Shown piece after piece: positions 1 through 12,000 of a stretch of 64,000 nt of DNA. The notes under the pieces are model-generated. The model searched no databases and was not told the origin of the DNA. It saw only the letters and a program-made list of their open reading frames with translations. Source of the DNA: Aldrovandia affinis (lineage: Eukaryota > Chordata > Actinopteri > Notacanthiformes > Halosauridae); contig JAINUG010000138.1 in assembly GCA_029706075.1 (NCBI GenBank), positions 372,001 to 436,000 on the forward strand. Direction: 5' to 3'. The translations under genes and the position numbers were made by a program. The stretch's first letter is position 1. Every line of letters begins with the position of its first letter.

Positions 1-2279
1 TCAAATCCCAGATTATTATTATTATCATTATTATTATAACCTCTAGGGAGCACTGGCTAAATTATATACTTGCACTGACTCCAAGTAACCTCAAACTTTT
101 TTTCTTTCAGCCTCAGAATAAGGCTTGTCAGTGTTAATGAAGCCTGATAAAAAACAGGATTTCAGCATTGTCTCTCAATGCCTATGATCAGAGTACTTTC
201 GTGTCCGTTCTCGCCTATTGAAATCCTCTGCCCCAATTGGTTGGCTGTAACAGGAGACAGGGCTTTTTGTTGGGGTTAATAATACCACAGGAACAGGAGA
301 CAGAAACAGGAAAGGGCCTTTAATTGCTGTAGCAGAATTAGTCAACCTCTTGCCTGGGTTCATTTTTTTGGTACTATAAAGAATGTAATGCAAATAACCC
401 AATATGTTTTGTTGTTGTTGAGGAAAACACATACATTTATGTTGTTTCTATAAAAATGAAATAAAGCTGCTATATAGCTGTTTTTGCTGAAAAGCTAATA
501 TTTTTGTTGTGGATTGCTTAATGGTGTTGCTGATTAAAGCTTGCAACTCATTTGGGGATATTGTTATTCTTATTTAATTTTACTTATAAAAAGGAAATAA
601 TAGTTGTATCCACAAATTCAGTCTGAAAATCAGTTTCTGTCAGAAATTGTGGCTAAAACTATTCATGTTTCAGTAGAAATTAATAAATGAAATTAACAAA
701 CTAGGAAATAAACCAACTATCTGAAAAGGACAAACTGAAACAAGGAAGGAATAAATATTTAAACAGACATAATATTTAATTACACTATTGGAAATGCCAC
801 AATGTTATTTGAACAGATTCATAAAAGCATACAGCAATATAAAAATGTGAGTAATCTGAGTAACCCCCAGTGAACTGCTCACCTGTTGACCTCTTATACC
901 ACACTCAAGAGTCCACTACTCCCTAACAATGGCTGAAGGGGGCTTTGAGAGTAGTCTCCTATTGTAATGAACGTGGGTGTGGGTGGGGTGTGAATGGGGG
1001 TTGGGGGGTAGGGTAAACCAGCAGTGGAGAGGTTAACAGTAGCTCAGACCCCACCTCCATTCCAGTCTGACATCCTCCGTGACCCCCACCCACCACCCAC
1101 CACCCCTCATCCCCCTCACTCCAACCCCCAGCTGAGCTCTGGACACACTAAAAGTCTGCAAAGCCTCCCCATTGTCATTCCTTGCACGGGATCACCGAGC
1201 TCGGTGAAAAAGCGACTGGCAGCTCAAACAGAACCCTGTGATAGGACCCTGCTCTATCTAATCAAGGGCAAGGGGTCACTTCCGAACAACTGGGCAATAA
1301 AAGATTATTTCCAGCCACGGAGCAGAGAGGCCGTTGTAGGGGGTGGCAGGCAGTGTTCAGAGCTGTCTGTGTGGGAGGAAGTGAAGTGAATTTAAAAAAA
1401 AGCTAACAGACGAGAACCATCTGGCTGGATACGTGGTATAATCTTCTGAAAAAAAAGGGGGGTAGCAAAAACAAGGTCCCCCCCCCACACACACATGCAC
1501 ATAGACACACAGATTGGGTTTTATGTATTTAGGTTCATTTTTTCAAATTTCTCTTTTAAAATATTTTGGGGGGTTTTAAAAGGAGGGTTTCTAGAAAAAA
1601 AATAACAATGAGGCAGGGGTGGTTGCAGCCAGCAAGCCTGACCTGGTCTCTCACAGTGGCCTCAGAGAGAGTTGAGGACATGATGTCATCACTGTGAGAC
1701 TAAGCGGGCGGCCAAACGTTAGCTCACATGAACACATCAACATAGTACAGGCACGCACATATCAAGAATCTCATTCACTCATAGCTGATGTGCTCCAAAG
1801 TTCAAGCGGAAAGCCAATTCAGAACACATTGCTCTGGCTCTCACTCATGTGAGTGATTACAGCGCTTCATCTATTAAGGATGTGATTGAATTCTAAATTA
1901 ATCTGGAGCCATGGCTATTTCCAGAAAGGTCCATGAAAATTCAAGATTGCATTTTGTTTCCAATTACTTCCCTTGGGCTAGAAGGAGGAACCATTTGTGA
2001 ATGGCTTGATGTCATCTAGTAGCATTGTTTTCCCTCTTTAAAAGACAATCAGAAAATGTGTACCAGGAAATTCTAAAGTCATTGATTAAAGGGAAGACAG
2101 TCATTTGCAATACAAAAGAGATTACCCTTTGTTCAGGTGGTATCTTTTAGTTTCTATGAGCTGTGAAATTAGGTATATGTGAGTCTGTGATAGTTGAAGT
2201 GAAGACAAGCTTGCAACAACCGCATGTAGCCATACACAACACTTCCTACTCAACATCGCAGTGGAGGGATGAGAACAAG
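1..2279. other. Gene-free intergenic DNA
   Basis: AT-rich sequence with no reading frame that looks like protein. It holds a short ATT-rich tract near 11-37, a C-rich patch near 1076-1135 (which produces a proline-rich but unconvincing frame) and a short C/AC tract near 1478-1515. It lies far downstream of spry1. I see no repeat family I can name here. Confidence 0.6.
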
Positions 2280-2282
2280 TAA

Positions 2283-3257
2283 AGGCCTCAGTATCCTTCA
2301 AACAAAATCAAATTTGGCATGTTCACCCAGGCTGTTGAACTGCTGTCGAATACGGCACTTGAGGTCTGTTCATTGAATGATGCTCCACGCCAGATGGAGG
2401 AGTTTGCTAGTCGCTAGACTATGGAACCGGAAATATAAATACCAACGAAGCAAACATCGGCAATGGCCGAATGTGCAACGCAGTCATGCTTGATGTACAA
2501 AATAACCCTGTTTAAACCATCATACCTTATAATAGGATCCTGTAACAGACATAAGAAAGTGTGCTCCAGAAACTGCAAAATGTAATTTCTCATTGTACGT
2601 TGTATATAGCATCAAGTGACTGTGAATTTTATTTTTTGATGTAGTAGAACATAGGTTAGCCTAGCCTATATTACATTTAGACAACTGTGCATCAGCAATT
2701 GTCATTACTAAGCAGGGTTCATTTTCTTTTGATTATAACTTTGATTAAATGGTATCTGACTATCTGTATTAATGTACTGTAGCTAATTAGCAAGCTGGCT
2801 AACTTGATTAGCAGCTAGCCTATGTCACATAATTGGTGGTGAACTGATGCCAAATAGTTAACGTCAAATAACTAATGAGGATTTTGGTAGCAATCTAACA
2901 TTAGCTAGCTGCAAAAGCAGTGCCTTTCCCCAAGAGCAAAGTTGACACCTGGATTCGCAGAAAAAAAATAATTTGCTAACGGCGTAAATAGAGGAACAGC
3001 TCGACCCGATGATGACAGAATGTAAACAAGCAGCCCAAAATGCAACCAATCACGTTACATTGTTGACCAACTGCATGTGACGGTGTATTGGGAGGTGGTG
3101 AACGAGGCTGTGCGAAAAGTTTGACAAGTTTGCCTATCCAGCCTGCACACACTTCGGCAATTGAAGCCAAATGTGGTGCTTTGTTTTGGTCGCAAACCCG
3201 GCATCTTGCCTGTGCGAACACACCAAATTCGATTTCATTTGAAGTATACTGAGGCCT
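2283..3257. mobile_element. Inverted-repeat DNA element, Harbinger-like by target site
   Basis: The ends are imperfect inverted repeats of about 50 bp. The left end starts AGGCCTCAGTAT and continues to about 2332. The right end, read on the other strand from 3257, starts the same way and matches with scattered mismatches. A TAA flanks both sides (2280-2282 and 3258-3260), which fits the 3-bp TWA duplication of PIF/Harbinger elements. The interior (975 bp overall) has no recognisable transposase, only short frames, so this is probably a non-autonomous copy. The superfamily rests only on the target-site size and could be wrong. Confidence 0.65.
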
Positions 3258-3260
3258 TAA

Positions 3261-6200
3261 GTATTACATTACATTTTATGCCAGCCACCCTCTTACCTGG
3301 CATAAAACACCAGCTATGTTTAACATAATGTTACCTTTATTATCTCAAGAGGCTTTGCTAAAAACTGTTGAAATTCACGGCTGTATATAGTGTTAGCTAG
3401 TATTCGTATGTTAAATATCATTAGCTAGCATGTTTACTCTGAGGAAATATGTAAATGTAATAATGAATTTAAAGACCATCTCCAGTGGCCTGTTTTCCCC
3501 TTAAAAATGGATCCCTACTTAATAACAATACACATTATGTGTTGTTTTCACCAAAATTATGAAGCAAACTATTTGAATATTGCCTTGATGCAAACCACAC
3601 AATTTCACTCAGCATTGATGAATATTCAATGAGATACTTAATGCACTGCCTCTGGTGGAGAATTGTGCAGCTGATGCAGGCAGCCTGCAGTTTCCAAGAG
3701 TGCTGCTATTCATCGCCATTGTCTGTGGAGATACTAGATAACTAAGTAGCAATAAAAAAAATAAAAAGCTAGCTAAGTAGTAGTTGCTGTGCTTCATGAC
3801 TGACTAGTTCCAGCAGTATGAAGACAGAAAACACTGCAAAGCTCTTTTAAACCCATATTTAAACCTATTATTAGGTTGAGAAATCCTTATATTTTTGGTA
3901 CTGCTAGCTAGGTAGCTAGTCATAATCCAAGCTGCTGGGTTAGTGTTACAGGCAGTGCCAAAACAAACTCTAAATTTCAAAATAAGTCTTTGTACGTATA
4001 CTAATTCTTATTGATTCAGACTGTTTTTACATAAACAGTGAAATGTTCTGCAATTGGTAATAAGCCTAACCCTCTTTCCTTTTAACCCTTTCCCTCCAGG
4101 TCATTGGCAAAGCTACACATGCATAGGCTTCCCTCAGTGTCTTCAGTAATCAGCAGCATGTAGACTGAACAGAGTTTGAAAGCACACTTGCCAGCAAGCT
4201 CTCGAACCGGACACCAACGCTGGTGATTCTTGGTTGTAGGCATAAAGGTACTACAAGAGAATGGGTATTGGCTTGTTCCAGTTCTTGGCTTGTTCCTTGT
4301 TAGAGTAAATTGTTCCTCTCCTGTCCTACTGTTCTTGCAGCACCTGCTTGTGCTCATAGTCTTCTGCCAGGAAGTATCAGAGGGAGGATGGAGGGAGAAG
4401 GGGAACTGCAGAGTACAGATGCTGCATGTGCCAGAGACAAAAAATAAATACTTTTCTCCAAATGGAAATGGACACACATTTTTTTTCCATTTTGTGTCTA
4501 TGTGCTTTAACATACTATGGCAATGTATTAATGGATCCCCACAACTGTGGCAGTTAATACAGCTCTAAACTGATTAGTGTATGTAAATTGATGTAATATC
4601 TGTCATGGGCACTGTAGGTTTAGGAGGAATATGTTGACAGATGGTTATGGTGGTTAGGCATGCCACATGGGTGTGAATCAATAATGTCCAACATCTTCTG
4701 AATGTTACTAAATCCCTGGACCCTGGTTTCCAATGCCTAGAAAGCTGCAAGAAGCCTGTAATCTTTCAATACACTTTTAATGATTGTCTAGTGTATCTAG
4801 ACTTTGTAAAATAAATTGTAAAACAATTTTTTTCTCTTTCTTAAAAATATATATTTAATGTAAATATATAACCTGTTCATCCATGACAACAATAGACAAA
4901 GTGTCATTAACAGATTTAGGAATTATAATTAAGTAATTTGTATGTCCAGAGTTATGTTTTTGCCTTTTGGCAAGGCTTGAAATTCACGTCTGCACTATCT
5001 CAGATATGGACTTGCTGCACACCTATGCAACATAACTAAGGAGTTGTTTGCTTCCTAAAAGGAGAGACTTTCCTGTGCTTATTTCATCCCTCTCTACTTT
5101 TTTAAGCGCAAGTGTATGTCAGAAACACAGAACGGCACGACCCACCACCATCCCCTACCCCCAGCCCCCACCACCATCCCCACTGCTAATTTCAATTTAT
5201 AAAGTACTAAGGAAGTAATGAAAAACACATGCGGACAAGGAGAGCAGTGGAGCTGGCTGTTTGTGATTAATTCTCTCCATGAATGTTTATGGAAAGCTCT
5301 CCAATGGTGGTGCCGTTTCCTCGCGGCTGCCTGGAAGGCGCGGGACAGTTCCGCTGTGACTCAGAGGGTAATCACCAATGTTTGCGCTCGTGGGCCGGCC
5401 TCATCACAGCAAAAGGTGGGCGGTGGGGGCAAGTGTTTCCACTCGTGTCGAGAGCCTAGTTGTGGAAGTGAGGGGGCACTAAATGTAAAAACATCCCACA
5501 GAATAGAATAACTATTACACATTTGCCCCTGCCACAAAATTACTTAATGCCTCCACGATTCATTGAATCTGTTATAACTGACGGTTACGAGACAAAGCGT
5601 ATTTTTTGTACTTCTATGTGTGCAGGAAGGGCAAAGGAAATGTCTGCCTATAAAGGAATCAACTCTTTCTGATTTATGATTCATTTGGCGTGACAAGACT
5701 CATATTGGAGGGATTTTACCTTGTTCCTGGTGGTTGACCATACTTCTTAAGACACAAACCCTGTTCAGCATTGAATAAAGCGAGAATACATATTTAAAGG
5801 CACTGCTCATGTCTGTTTTAATGGGACGATTCAGAGTTCAATCACCCAGAAAGAATCCCTGCTCATGGTTTTTTAGAAGCAACAAGACAGGAGGTGTGTG
5901 TATACACTGCCTTACATAGTGCTGCAAGCAAGGCCCCCACATACAAAATATGTATTAGTCAAATCTGGCAGTGAGAACATGACATCATCTGACCTCTATC
6001 AGCTTTCCAGATCCTATCCTTTCCACATTATCTACTGCTAATAAGCTGTAAAGCACAGCTTTAGCTCCTTCAATCTGTTTAAGGGCTCTAAAGTGAAACC
6101 TGAAAAGTCTCCTATTGTTTTCAATTGTGCAATAGGCAGATGTGAACAGAGCTCAAATTGCAGCTGTGAAAAGTAACAGGAAATTGGCAAACCACTAATC

Positions 6201-7870
6201 TGTACTCAACTATTCGTAGCAACAAAAGCTACATTCCAGTTTTTCTTTTTAAGAAAGACATTTAAGATGGATCCATAGTAGATGTTACTACTACAGTTAC
6301 TACAGACAGCTGATCCAAATATTTTCATCATGCATGTGCTGATAGCAATCATATCTAATAATGGGATGGCTATCAAAACCCAAGTCTTCTCAGAGCATGC
6401 AACTTTCATTTTAGAAATCAAAACAGACCATGTGATTAACCAAGCAGCATGTCATGAACTTATAATAAAATGCAGTTTCAAGTACTCTTACACACTTCAA
6501 AGTGTGATATTGTACTGCAATGATCTGATCAAAAATAGGAAAATAATTTTTTTATGTTTACCTTCAGTCACCAGAACTGCAATTATCCAAAATACCACAA
6601 ACACACAATCTAATAAATGGTAAGCCTGCTACATTGGCCCAGGGGCTTAACCAGTGCGATCTAAAAATACCTTGTGGTTAATTACTCACTGTGGCTTTTC
6701 AAAGAATAGCCTGGTATTTATAGATGATACCCTTGTTCCCAGTCAAAGCGTCCAAGATTTCTGTCAGGTTATGGTCAAGAGAATACAGGAGCAACATTTC
6801 CTCAGCATTGCTCCTTTTGTTCAGTGACAAAAGGATAATTTTTTTAAATAAATAAAGTAAAGGTGGTCAAATTGGCCCACATTTGGCCCAGCAAGTATCT
6901 CAAGTCCAGCTTACCCTTTGCTTGTACAAACCATACTATAAAATGTGAGTGCTGCAAGACGTTTATTATCTTTGAGCAGGTGGCCTGTGATTTATATACA
7001 GACTCACAGTTTGGACCGTTTGTTGTCAATAGACAGCTCATAATGCCATAAAACCAAAGAGGAAAACTCTTCAGCCAGTCCTCAAGTTGACCTTTTGCCA
7101 TGTTTGGTTTAGTGGTCAGAGTTTGGTCACAGCTAAGCAAACCATTTCACTCTTTTTCCTGATTCTGGTTCACTCATGTATGATTATCTTTGAAGGCTCT
7201 AGACAAAATACAAAATGTTTGTGTAAAACTGAGACATTAGACCCAACAGTGCTGTAGACTAAGAGATTTAGATATCTTTTTATGCTTTTTCTTTTAAGTC
7301 ACTGTAAGCTTTTAAAATATTGCACCATTAGGCTACACCTAACAAGCTTTACCTTAACACATCTGATGTAAACTCGCCCTCTTGTATAAAAAATAGAAAA
7401 TGACTTCCTCTGATAAGCATACCATAGACCAAAGAAAGTAATAAATTCCTTGTTGCTTAAGACATTTCACAACCACAAGAAAACAGTCAATCTCTCCTGT
7501 AACTAATAGGCCCACGATGGCAATAGAGAACACCACCTGATTTTAATTGGTTCAATTTTTGCACTGCGTTGTTGTATTTCCATGATTCATTTTCCCCCAT
7601 TTTAACCAAACACAATCTCCTTAGTTTTCTAAAAAGTCCATCTGTCAATCCACATGTGAGTATAGCCAACCCTTTACCTAAACCTATACAACGTGATCAT
7701 TGTTGTTTTATCATAACCCCATAAAGACTTTGTTTTAACTCACAAATGTGACCAGCAGCCAGTAGCTGCAAATTCATAAAAGCAATTTGAAAAATCAAGA
7801 CACAAGACAGTAAATATTGTTCATTAATTAATATATTTTCTGCATTATAGTTAACATAGTTTTTCTTTTG
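3261..7870. other. Gene-free intergenic DNA downstream of spry1
   Basis: AT-rich, with many GCTAGCTAG-type words around 3380-3930 and an ACC-rich patch near 5135-5185. Overlapping frames on both strands at 4082-4568 and 6206-6623 have no recognisable domains. No repeat family was recognised. Parts could be conserved non-coding regulatory DNA for spry1, but this cannot be judged from one genome. Confidence 0.5.
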
Positions 7871-7878
7871 TGCCACCC

Positions 7879-8626
7879 TTTAATTTTTCAGTAAGTATTG
7901 ATATTTTGTTATATTCAGACATGAGTAAAATTTCAAGACTGTCTTTTGCAATAAATATCATAAAATAATAGAGCTTCACATAATAAATATTCTTTACAAC
8001 AAAAAATGTTTTAGCAGACATTTTTCTTTTAAAAATAGCCAGAATTCATCTTTATGATTTGTACATAAACATTTACAAAAACAAAAAATGGGAAAGTAAG
8101 AAAATGAAACAAATGTGGTATTTCAACAGAACTTAGAATGAATGTAGAGTTTCTAAGTGGGTGAAACATATCTGATGGGAAAGCTATACGATAAATGAAG
8201 TTTCCAAAAATGCCAGTTAGCAACACTTAACCACAGCCTTATTGTGGTATCAACTGGTAACGCAAGAAACAATCTTGGTTGCTATGGATATCTGGTAACA
8301 GCTACATATTGTCTAGATAGTCCTTCACAGATTTGGTAAGAAGCTGCTCTTATAAGAAGCTTGAAGCACAGGGAAACTCTCCCCTAATGAAAGAAAATCT
8401 TTTACAATGAGTCAAGAGTGTTAATGAGTATCTCAATAAGACACAAAGAGAATGGAAGGCAAACACTGGTTTGTAGTAGGGTCCTTTCACAAAAAAAAAA
8501 GAAAAAAAGAAAAAGTGGTTCCATACTCCATGCTTGCTCTCCAAATATAGACAACTTCTGTGGAGAAGGAAGGTGGTGGGAGGTGCTTAGATTCTGATAA
8601 ACATTAATAATAATCATTATTATTTA

Positions 8627-8663
<37 letters not shown>

Positions 8664-8699
8664 CATCAATGTTTATAAATCCTTCTCCAGTAACGTGAA
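7879..8699 (-). other. spry1: Probable spry1 3' UTR
   Basis: This is the AT-rich stretch that follows the spry1 stop codon on the minus strand. A possible polyadenylation signal, ATTAAA, lies on the minus strand at 7884-7879. No AATAAA was seen on that strand closer to the stop. An UTR of roughly 0.8 kb is reasonable for a Sprouty transcript, but the true 3' end is unknown. It contains the ATT microsatellite at 8604-8667. Confidence 0.4.
8604..8667. repeat. ATT microsatellite
   Basis: Trinucleotide tract of ATT units with a few interruptions, lying about 35 bp past the spry1 stop codon inside the presumed 3' UTR. It is likely to vary in length between individuals. Confidence 0.9.
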
Positions 8700-9664
8700 T
8701 CAGGAGGGCTTTTCCAGGCTTCTGGGTGACCAGTTCTCCAGTTTGCAATAGACAGTGTTGGAGTTCTTGCAGCGGCAGCCAGGCCGGTTGACCCGGTCAA
8801 AGCAGCCCTGACAAGCCTTCACGCAGCCCTTAGCTGGGGGTAGCAGAGTAAACAGGGGAAAAGCATAGACATTAATCCCATACACAGGAATCTTGAGCAG
8901 CAGTGCGAGCGGGAGAGGGAGCAGGGATTGTCTGCGCATGAGTCGCCCTGGTCATCGTTGGAGCAGTGGTAGAAGATGCCCTTCACCAGGCACATACAGG
9001 TGCCGTGCTCCAGCAGGCTCTCTGCTGAGCACAGGCACTGGCCACTACAGGCCAGGCAGGAGGGGAGGGTCCTGGGGGCCGTGCACTCCCCACACTTGCA
9101 CCTCCCGCACTGCTCACAGATGAACTGGTGTTTGGAGACATCCTCTTTCCCTGAAGGTTTGAACGCCTCCTCTGGCAAGGCCGAGGGCTTGGGCTGAGTC
9201 CGAATAGTCCGGTCCGGTCGGTAGGCCGGGCCAGGCCTTGCCGGTGGTGAGCGTCCCAGGAGGCCCTGCTCAGAAGAGGCACTGCTGTTGCTCCCAGAGC
9301 TGGCAGCACTCCCAGTGCTGGTGGACCTACTCAGCACCGGTAGCCGACTGCTGTGCTGAGGTCCCACGGGCCCCGGGTGACCAGGCGTCCGGTGCTCGTA
9401 ATTGTTATTCACATTGATGAGTATGATTTCGTGAGTTCTCTCCTGCTTCTCCAGCCTTGGAGCCGTCCGTGGAGCAGGCTTCCGGGCCACAGACGGGCCC
9501 TCCGTGTACTCATTGCTGGACCGGATGGCCTTGATCTGGCCAAGCGAGAGGATGGCTGTACGCTGAAGCTCCCTTTCATAATCCAACCTCGGCCTGCTCT
9601 CCAGGGAAGGCTGCTGGATCACAACTAATGGACCGCCGCTGCCATGTTGACTTTGGAGCTCCAT
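8700..9664 (-). CDS. spry1: Sprouty homolog 1 (receptor tyrosine kinase signalling antagonist), frame broken by one missing base
   Basis: Sprouty proteins are membrane-associated feedback inhibitors of FGF and other receptor tyrosine kinase signalling to Ras/MAPK. The N-terminus starts MELQSQHGSG. Tyr53 sits in SNEYTEGPSV, the phosphotyrosine site known to bind the c-Cbl SH2 domain. A serine-rich motif spans about residues 112-131. The cysteine-rich Sprouty domain runs from about residue 183 (FICEQCGRCKCGEC) to GCRCKNSNTVYCKLE near the end. The whole coding region is one exon, as usual for Sprouty genes, and would give about 321 residues (human SPRY1 has 319). The frame breaks at 8836-8840. 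Five C are present on the minus strand where six are needed for CYPPAKGC, so the literal frame stops at 8819 after 281 residues. The other frame then carries the conserved C-terminus to 8700. Both parts are well conserved, so a sequencing error in a homopolymer or a very recent mutation is likelier than an old pseudogene. The paralog call spry1 rests on the N-terminus and the C-terminal ending in KPS. Confidence 0.95.
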
Positions 9665-9719
9665 CTGGGGTGATCACCACTTCCGACATTCACCGTGGAC
9701 TTGGCATGCATCTGAAATC

Positions 9720-11337
9720 CTGTGGGGCCAGCCAGAGCAAAACAAAAGACAATGAGAACAAAAATAAAGTCATTGTCCAAACACAGAGCTTAAGTGATAA
9801 TCCACTACCTTTTGTTGTTTCCTCATTTTAGATGCTTAATGGGTATTTTTTATTTTTTTTGGAAAAAAGATTCCTATTAAAAGAAACATGACTAAAATCA
9901 TAAACAAGCATAATGTGTCTTCTGCACCAATGTCATTTTTTACAAAAACAATTGTACTTTCTATGGAAAAACACGTAATAAAGCAGGCTAATATTGGTGA
10001 AAGGAAGGCACATCGAGAGCAGTACAAATACTTCCCGTCCTTATTTGCATATGTAAAGCTAGTTAACATTAAAATGCATCACAGCAGCAAACCGAGAACA
10101 CAATCCATAGTGACAATACGAGCCGCTTCTTAGATACCGAATGGAATACGTTTGACAGATTTCAAGTAGCCTCATGGTGTGATATCGACTGGAAAAAAGG
10201 CAAATAGCTATCAACACATATTGAGCAGGGTGCGCCAACATAGCTACATAAAAAACGTAAAATCCGTATCAACAAGAATAAGTGCGTACAGACTTGAGGG
10301 CACTGTAGCTTTAAATACTAAGAAAAACAAGCTAGTACTTGAATTGTTTAGAAGCATGTTTTCGACCTTTAAAGTCTTTCTGCGAGATACGTCGACACCA
10401 GCTTTTTTTTTAACTGTAAAAGAGACACCTCCGAAAGAAAGTCTAAAATTAAGGTCGAACAACACAGAAAGGCCATCGACGGTCCTTACCTTTATTAAAT
10501 TACTTTCAACAATACAACAAAAAAACACATTCCTTGTTTGGGATACTTTCGTTGAAACCATCTAAAGTTGCGTTTTTATGCGGTTTAAAAAAATGAAAGG
10601 GAGAAAAACCCGGCCGAGCGAATTCTGCTGAAATAGAATGTGTTCTGAAAATAACTGAAGCATAGCTCGATAGCATGTAACGTGTTGTAGCTATACTTCT
10701 AAATACACTGTATCGTATTTCAGTCACCGAACATTTCAGTCGCCATACACCAGCGGGTTAAGATGGTAGAGCTGCGCCCTCTGTGAAGGCAATCGGAGAA
10801 CTGATTGATAAACATATCCCGGAGACGAGCGGAGGGAGGAAGGAAGGAAGGAAAAAACTTATGAATGAAAACAAGCTCCGTGGGGGAGGGGTGTTTGTTG
10901 GTTACCACAGGAGGGCGAACTCCCTGTCGATTAAAGTAAGACCGTTTTGTTTTCTCTCGAAGCACAAATTGCTTGAAACCATTACCTTAGTACCATTACA
11001 TTACATAGTAACAGGGCAGTGGGTATTTTCCCGACATTAAGAGTTACATACAACAAGCAACAAAAGTCGAAAGCTATGTATCTCTGTATTTGCGCACTGG
11101 TGCAGGCAGTTAGCTACAGTAGCCTAGACATTAACACGAAATTGCATTAACTGTTAGTGTGCAGCACAAAATGTTTTCCCTGTGTTGGCGAATTGTCCAT
11201 ATGGAGACAGAAGACGATGCTACAGAAGGCTAGTAACTAGTTATACCACAAGTTGTCTCGCTATTTACATGGGTTTTTTTACACAGTTTCAAGTTTTGCT
11301 AGCGAATCCAGAAATAATGTTGAGTGGAAATACTCAC
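9720..11337 (-). other. spry1: Predicted spry1 5' UTR intron
   Basis: On the minus strand a strong donor, AG|GTGAGTATT, has its GT at 11337-11336. A pyrimidine-containing acceptor, GGCCCCACAG, ends at 9720, about 55 bp before the spry1 ATG. Vertebrate Sprouty genes commonly have a non-coding first exon and an intron before the single coding exon, which fits this 1.6 kb intron. An alternative acceptor (TTTCAG) lies a few bases further in. The region contains only unconvincing short frames. Confidence 0.5.
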
Positions 11338-11870
11338 CTATCGGTACAAGCAACCGTCCACGTCAGATCCATTAACCAATAAACCAAGAAGACAACATCC
11401 ATCCAAGAAATGATCAGCATGCATTAAAGTTTGTACATATCACTCGTAAATATTATTGTAAATCCAAAGTGGGAAAAAAGTCTTCCTCGGCGATTTGTTT
11501 TCCCAAATACGTGTAGAAATGTACCATTATGTTCCAGGAGTTGTAAATCCTCAGACGAAGCTAACAGAAGAGGAAATGTGCACCAAACACAGTAGTGATG
11601 AATCGAGACGACGATCTTAAGTCGGACAACACCGTTTTTATCACACTGAGCAGAGAAGCTAAACACTTGAAGAACATGGATTCAGCTTTCAATTAAAAAA
11701 TGCATGCACGCCGAATTTAAAAATAAAACATCCAATTCCTTGCTGTTTTTCTTTTGCAGAGAATGTCGGAATTGTTCTTGTTTGTTGCGCAGAAAGTTCC
11801 GTCAACAGCAGACCGCTTTGGTATGCTGTCACGCTCTGCGCGCTGCAAGCCTGTCTGTAGCACTGAATGA
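11338..11870 (-). other. spry1: Predicted spry1 non-coding first exon
   Basis: Sequence between the predicted donor at 11337 and the CCAAT-box region near 11.91 kb. It contains several short upstream ATG frames, so translation of the main frame may be controlled by upstream ORFs. The 5' boundary is a guess because no TATA box or start-site motif fixes it. The evidence is only the donor consensus and its placement. Confidence 0.4.
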
Positions 11871-11899
11871 ATGGGAATCTCGAGATCTGTGTTGGTTGG

Positions 11900-12000
11900 A
11901 CTGACCGACTCCCATTGGCTATTCACTCCTCCGAGAAAGGATACATCGCATCCGCTCTTAATTCATTGGGCAGCTGTAGGAGGCTGGGCAAGGGAGAGAT
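11900..12000 (-). promoter_or_regulatory. spry1: Candidate spry1 promoter with two CCAAT boxes
   Basis: Two CCAAT boxes face spry1 on the minus strand, at 11918-11914 (AGCCAATGGG) and 11969-11965 (TGCCCAATGA). They lie just upstream of the predicted first exon, in sequence somewhat less AT-rich than its surroundings. No clear TATA box was seen. The role is inferred from position and motif. Confidence 0.4.

Noticed and set aside
4082..4568. Long overlapping frames on both strands (143 and 112 codons)
   Set aside because: They occupy the same DNA on opposite strands, have no recognisable domain and lie in AT-rich intergenic sequence.
8893..9628. Several plus- and minus-strand frames across the spry1 coding exon
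   Set aside because: Shadows of spry1 in other frames, kept open by the GC-rich coding sequence.
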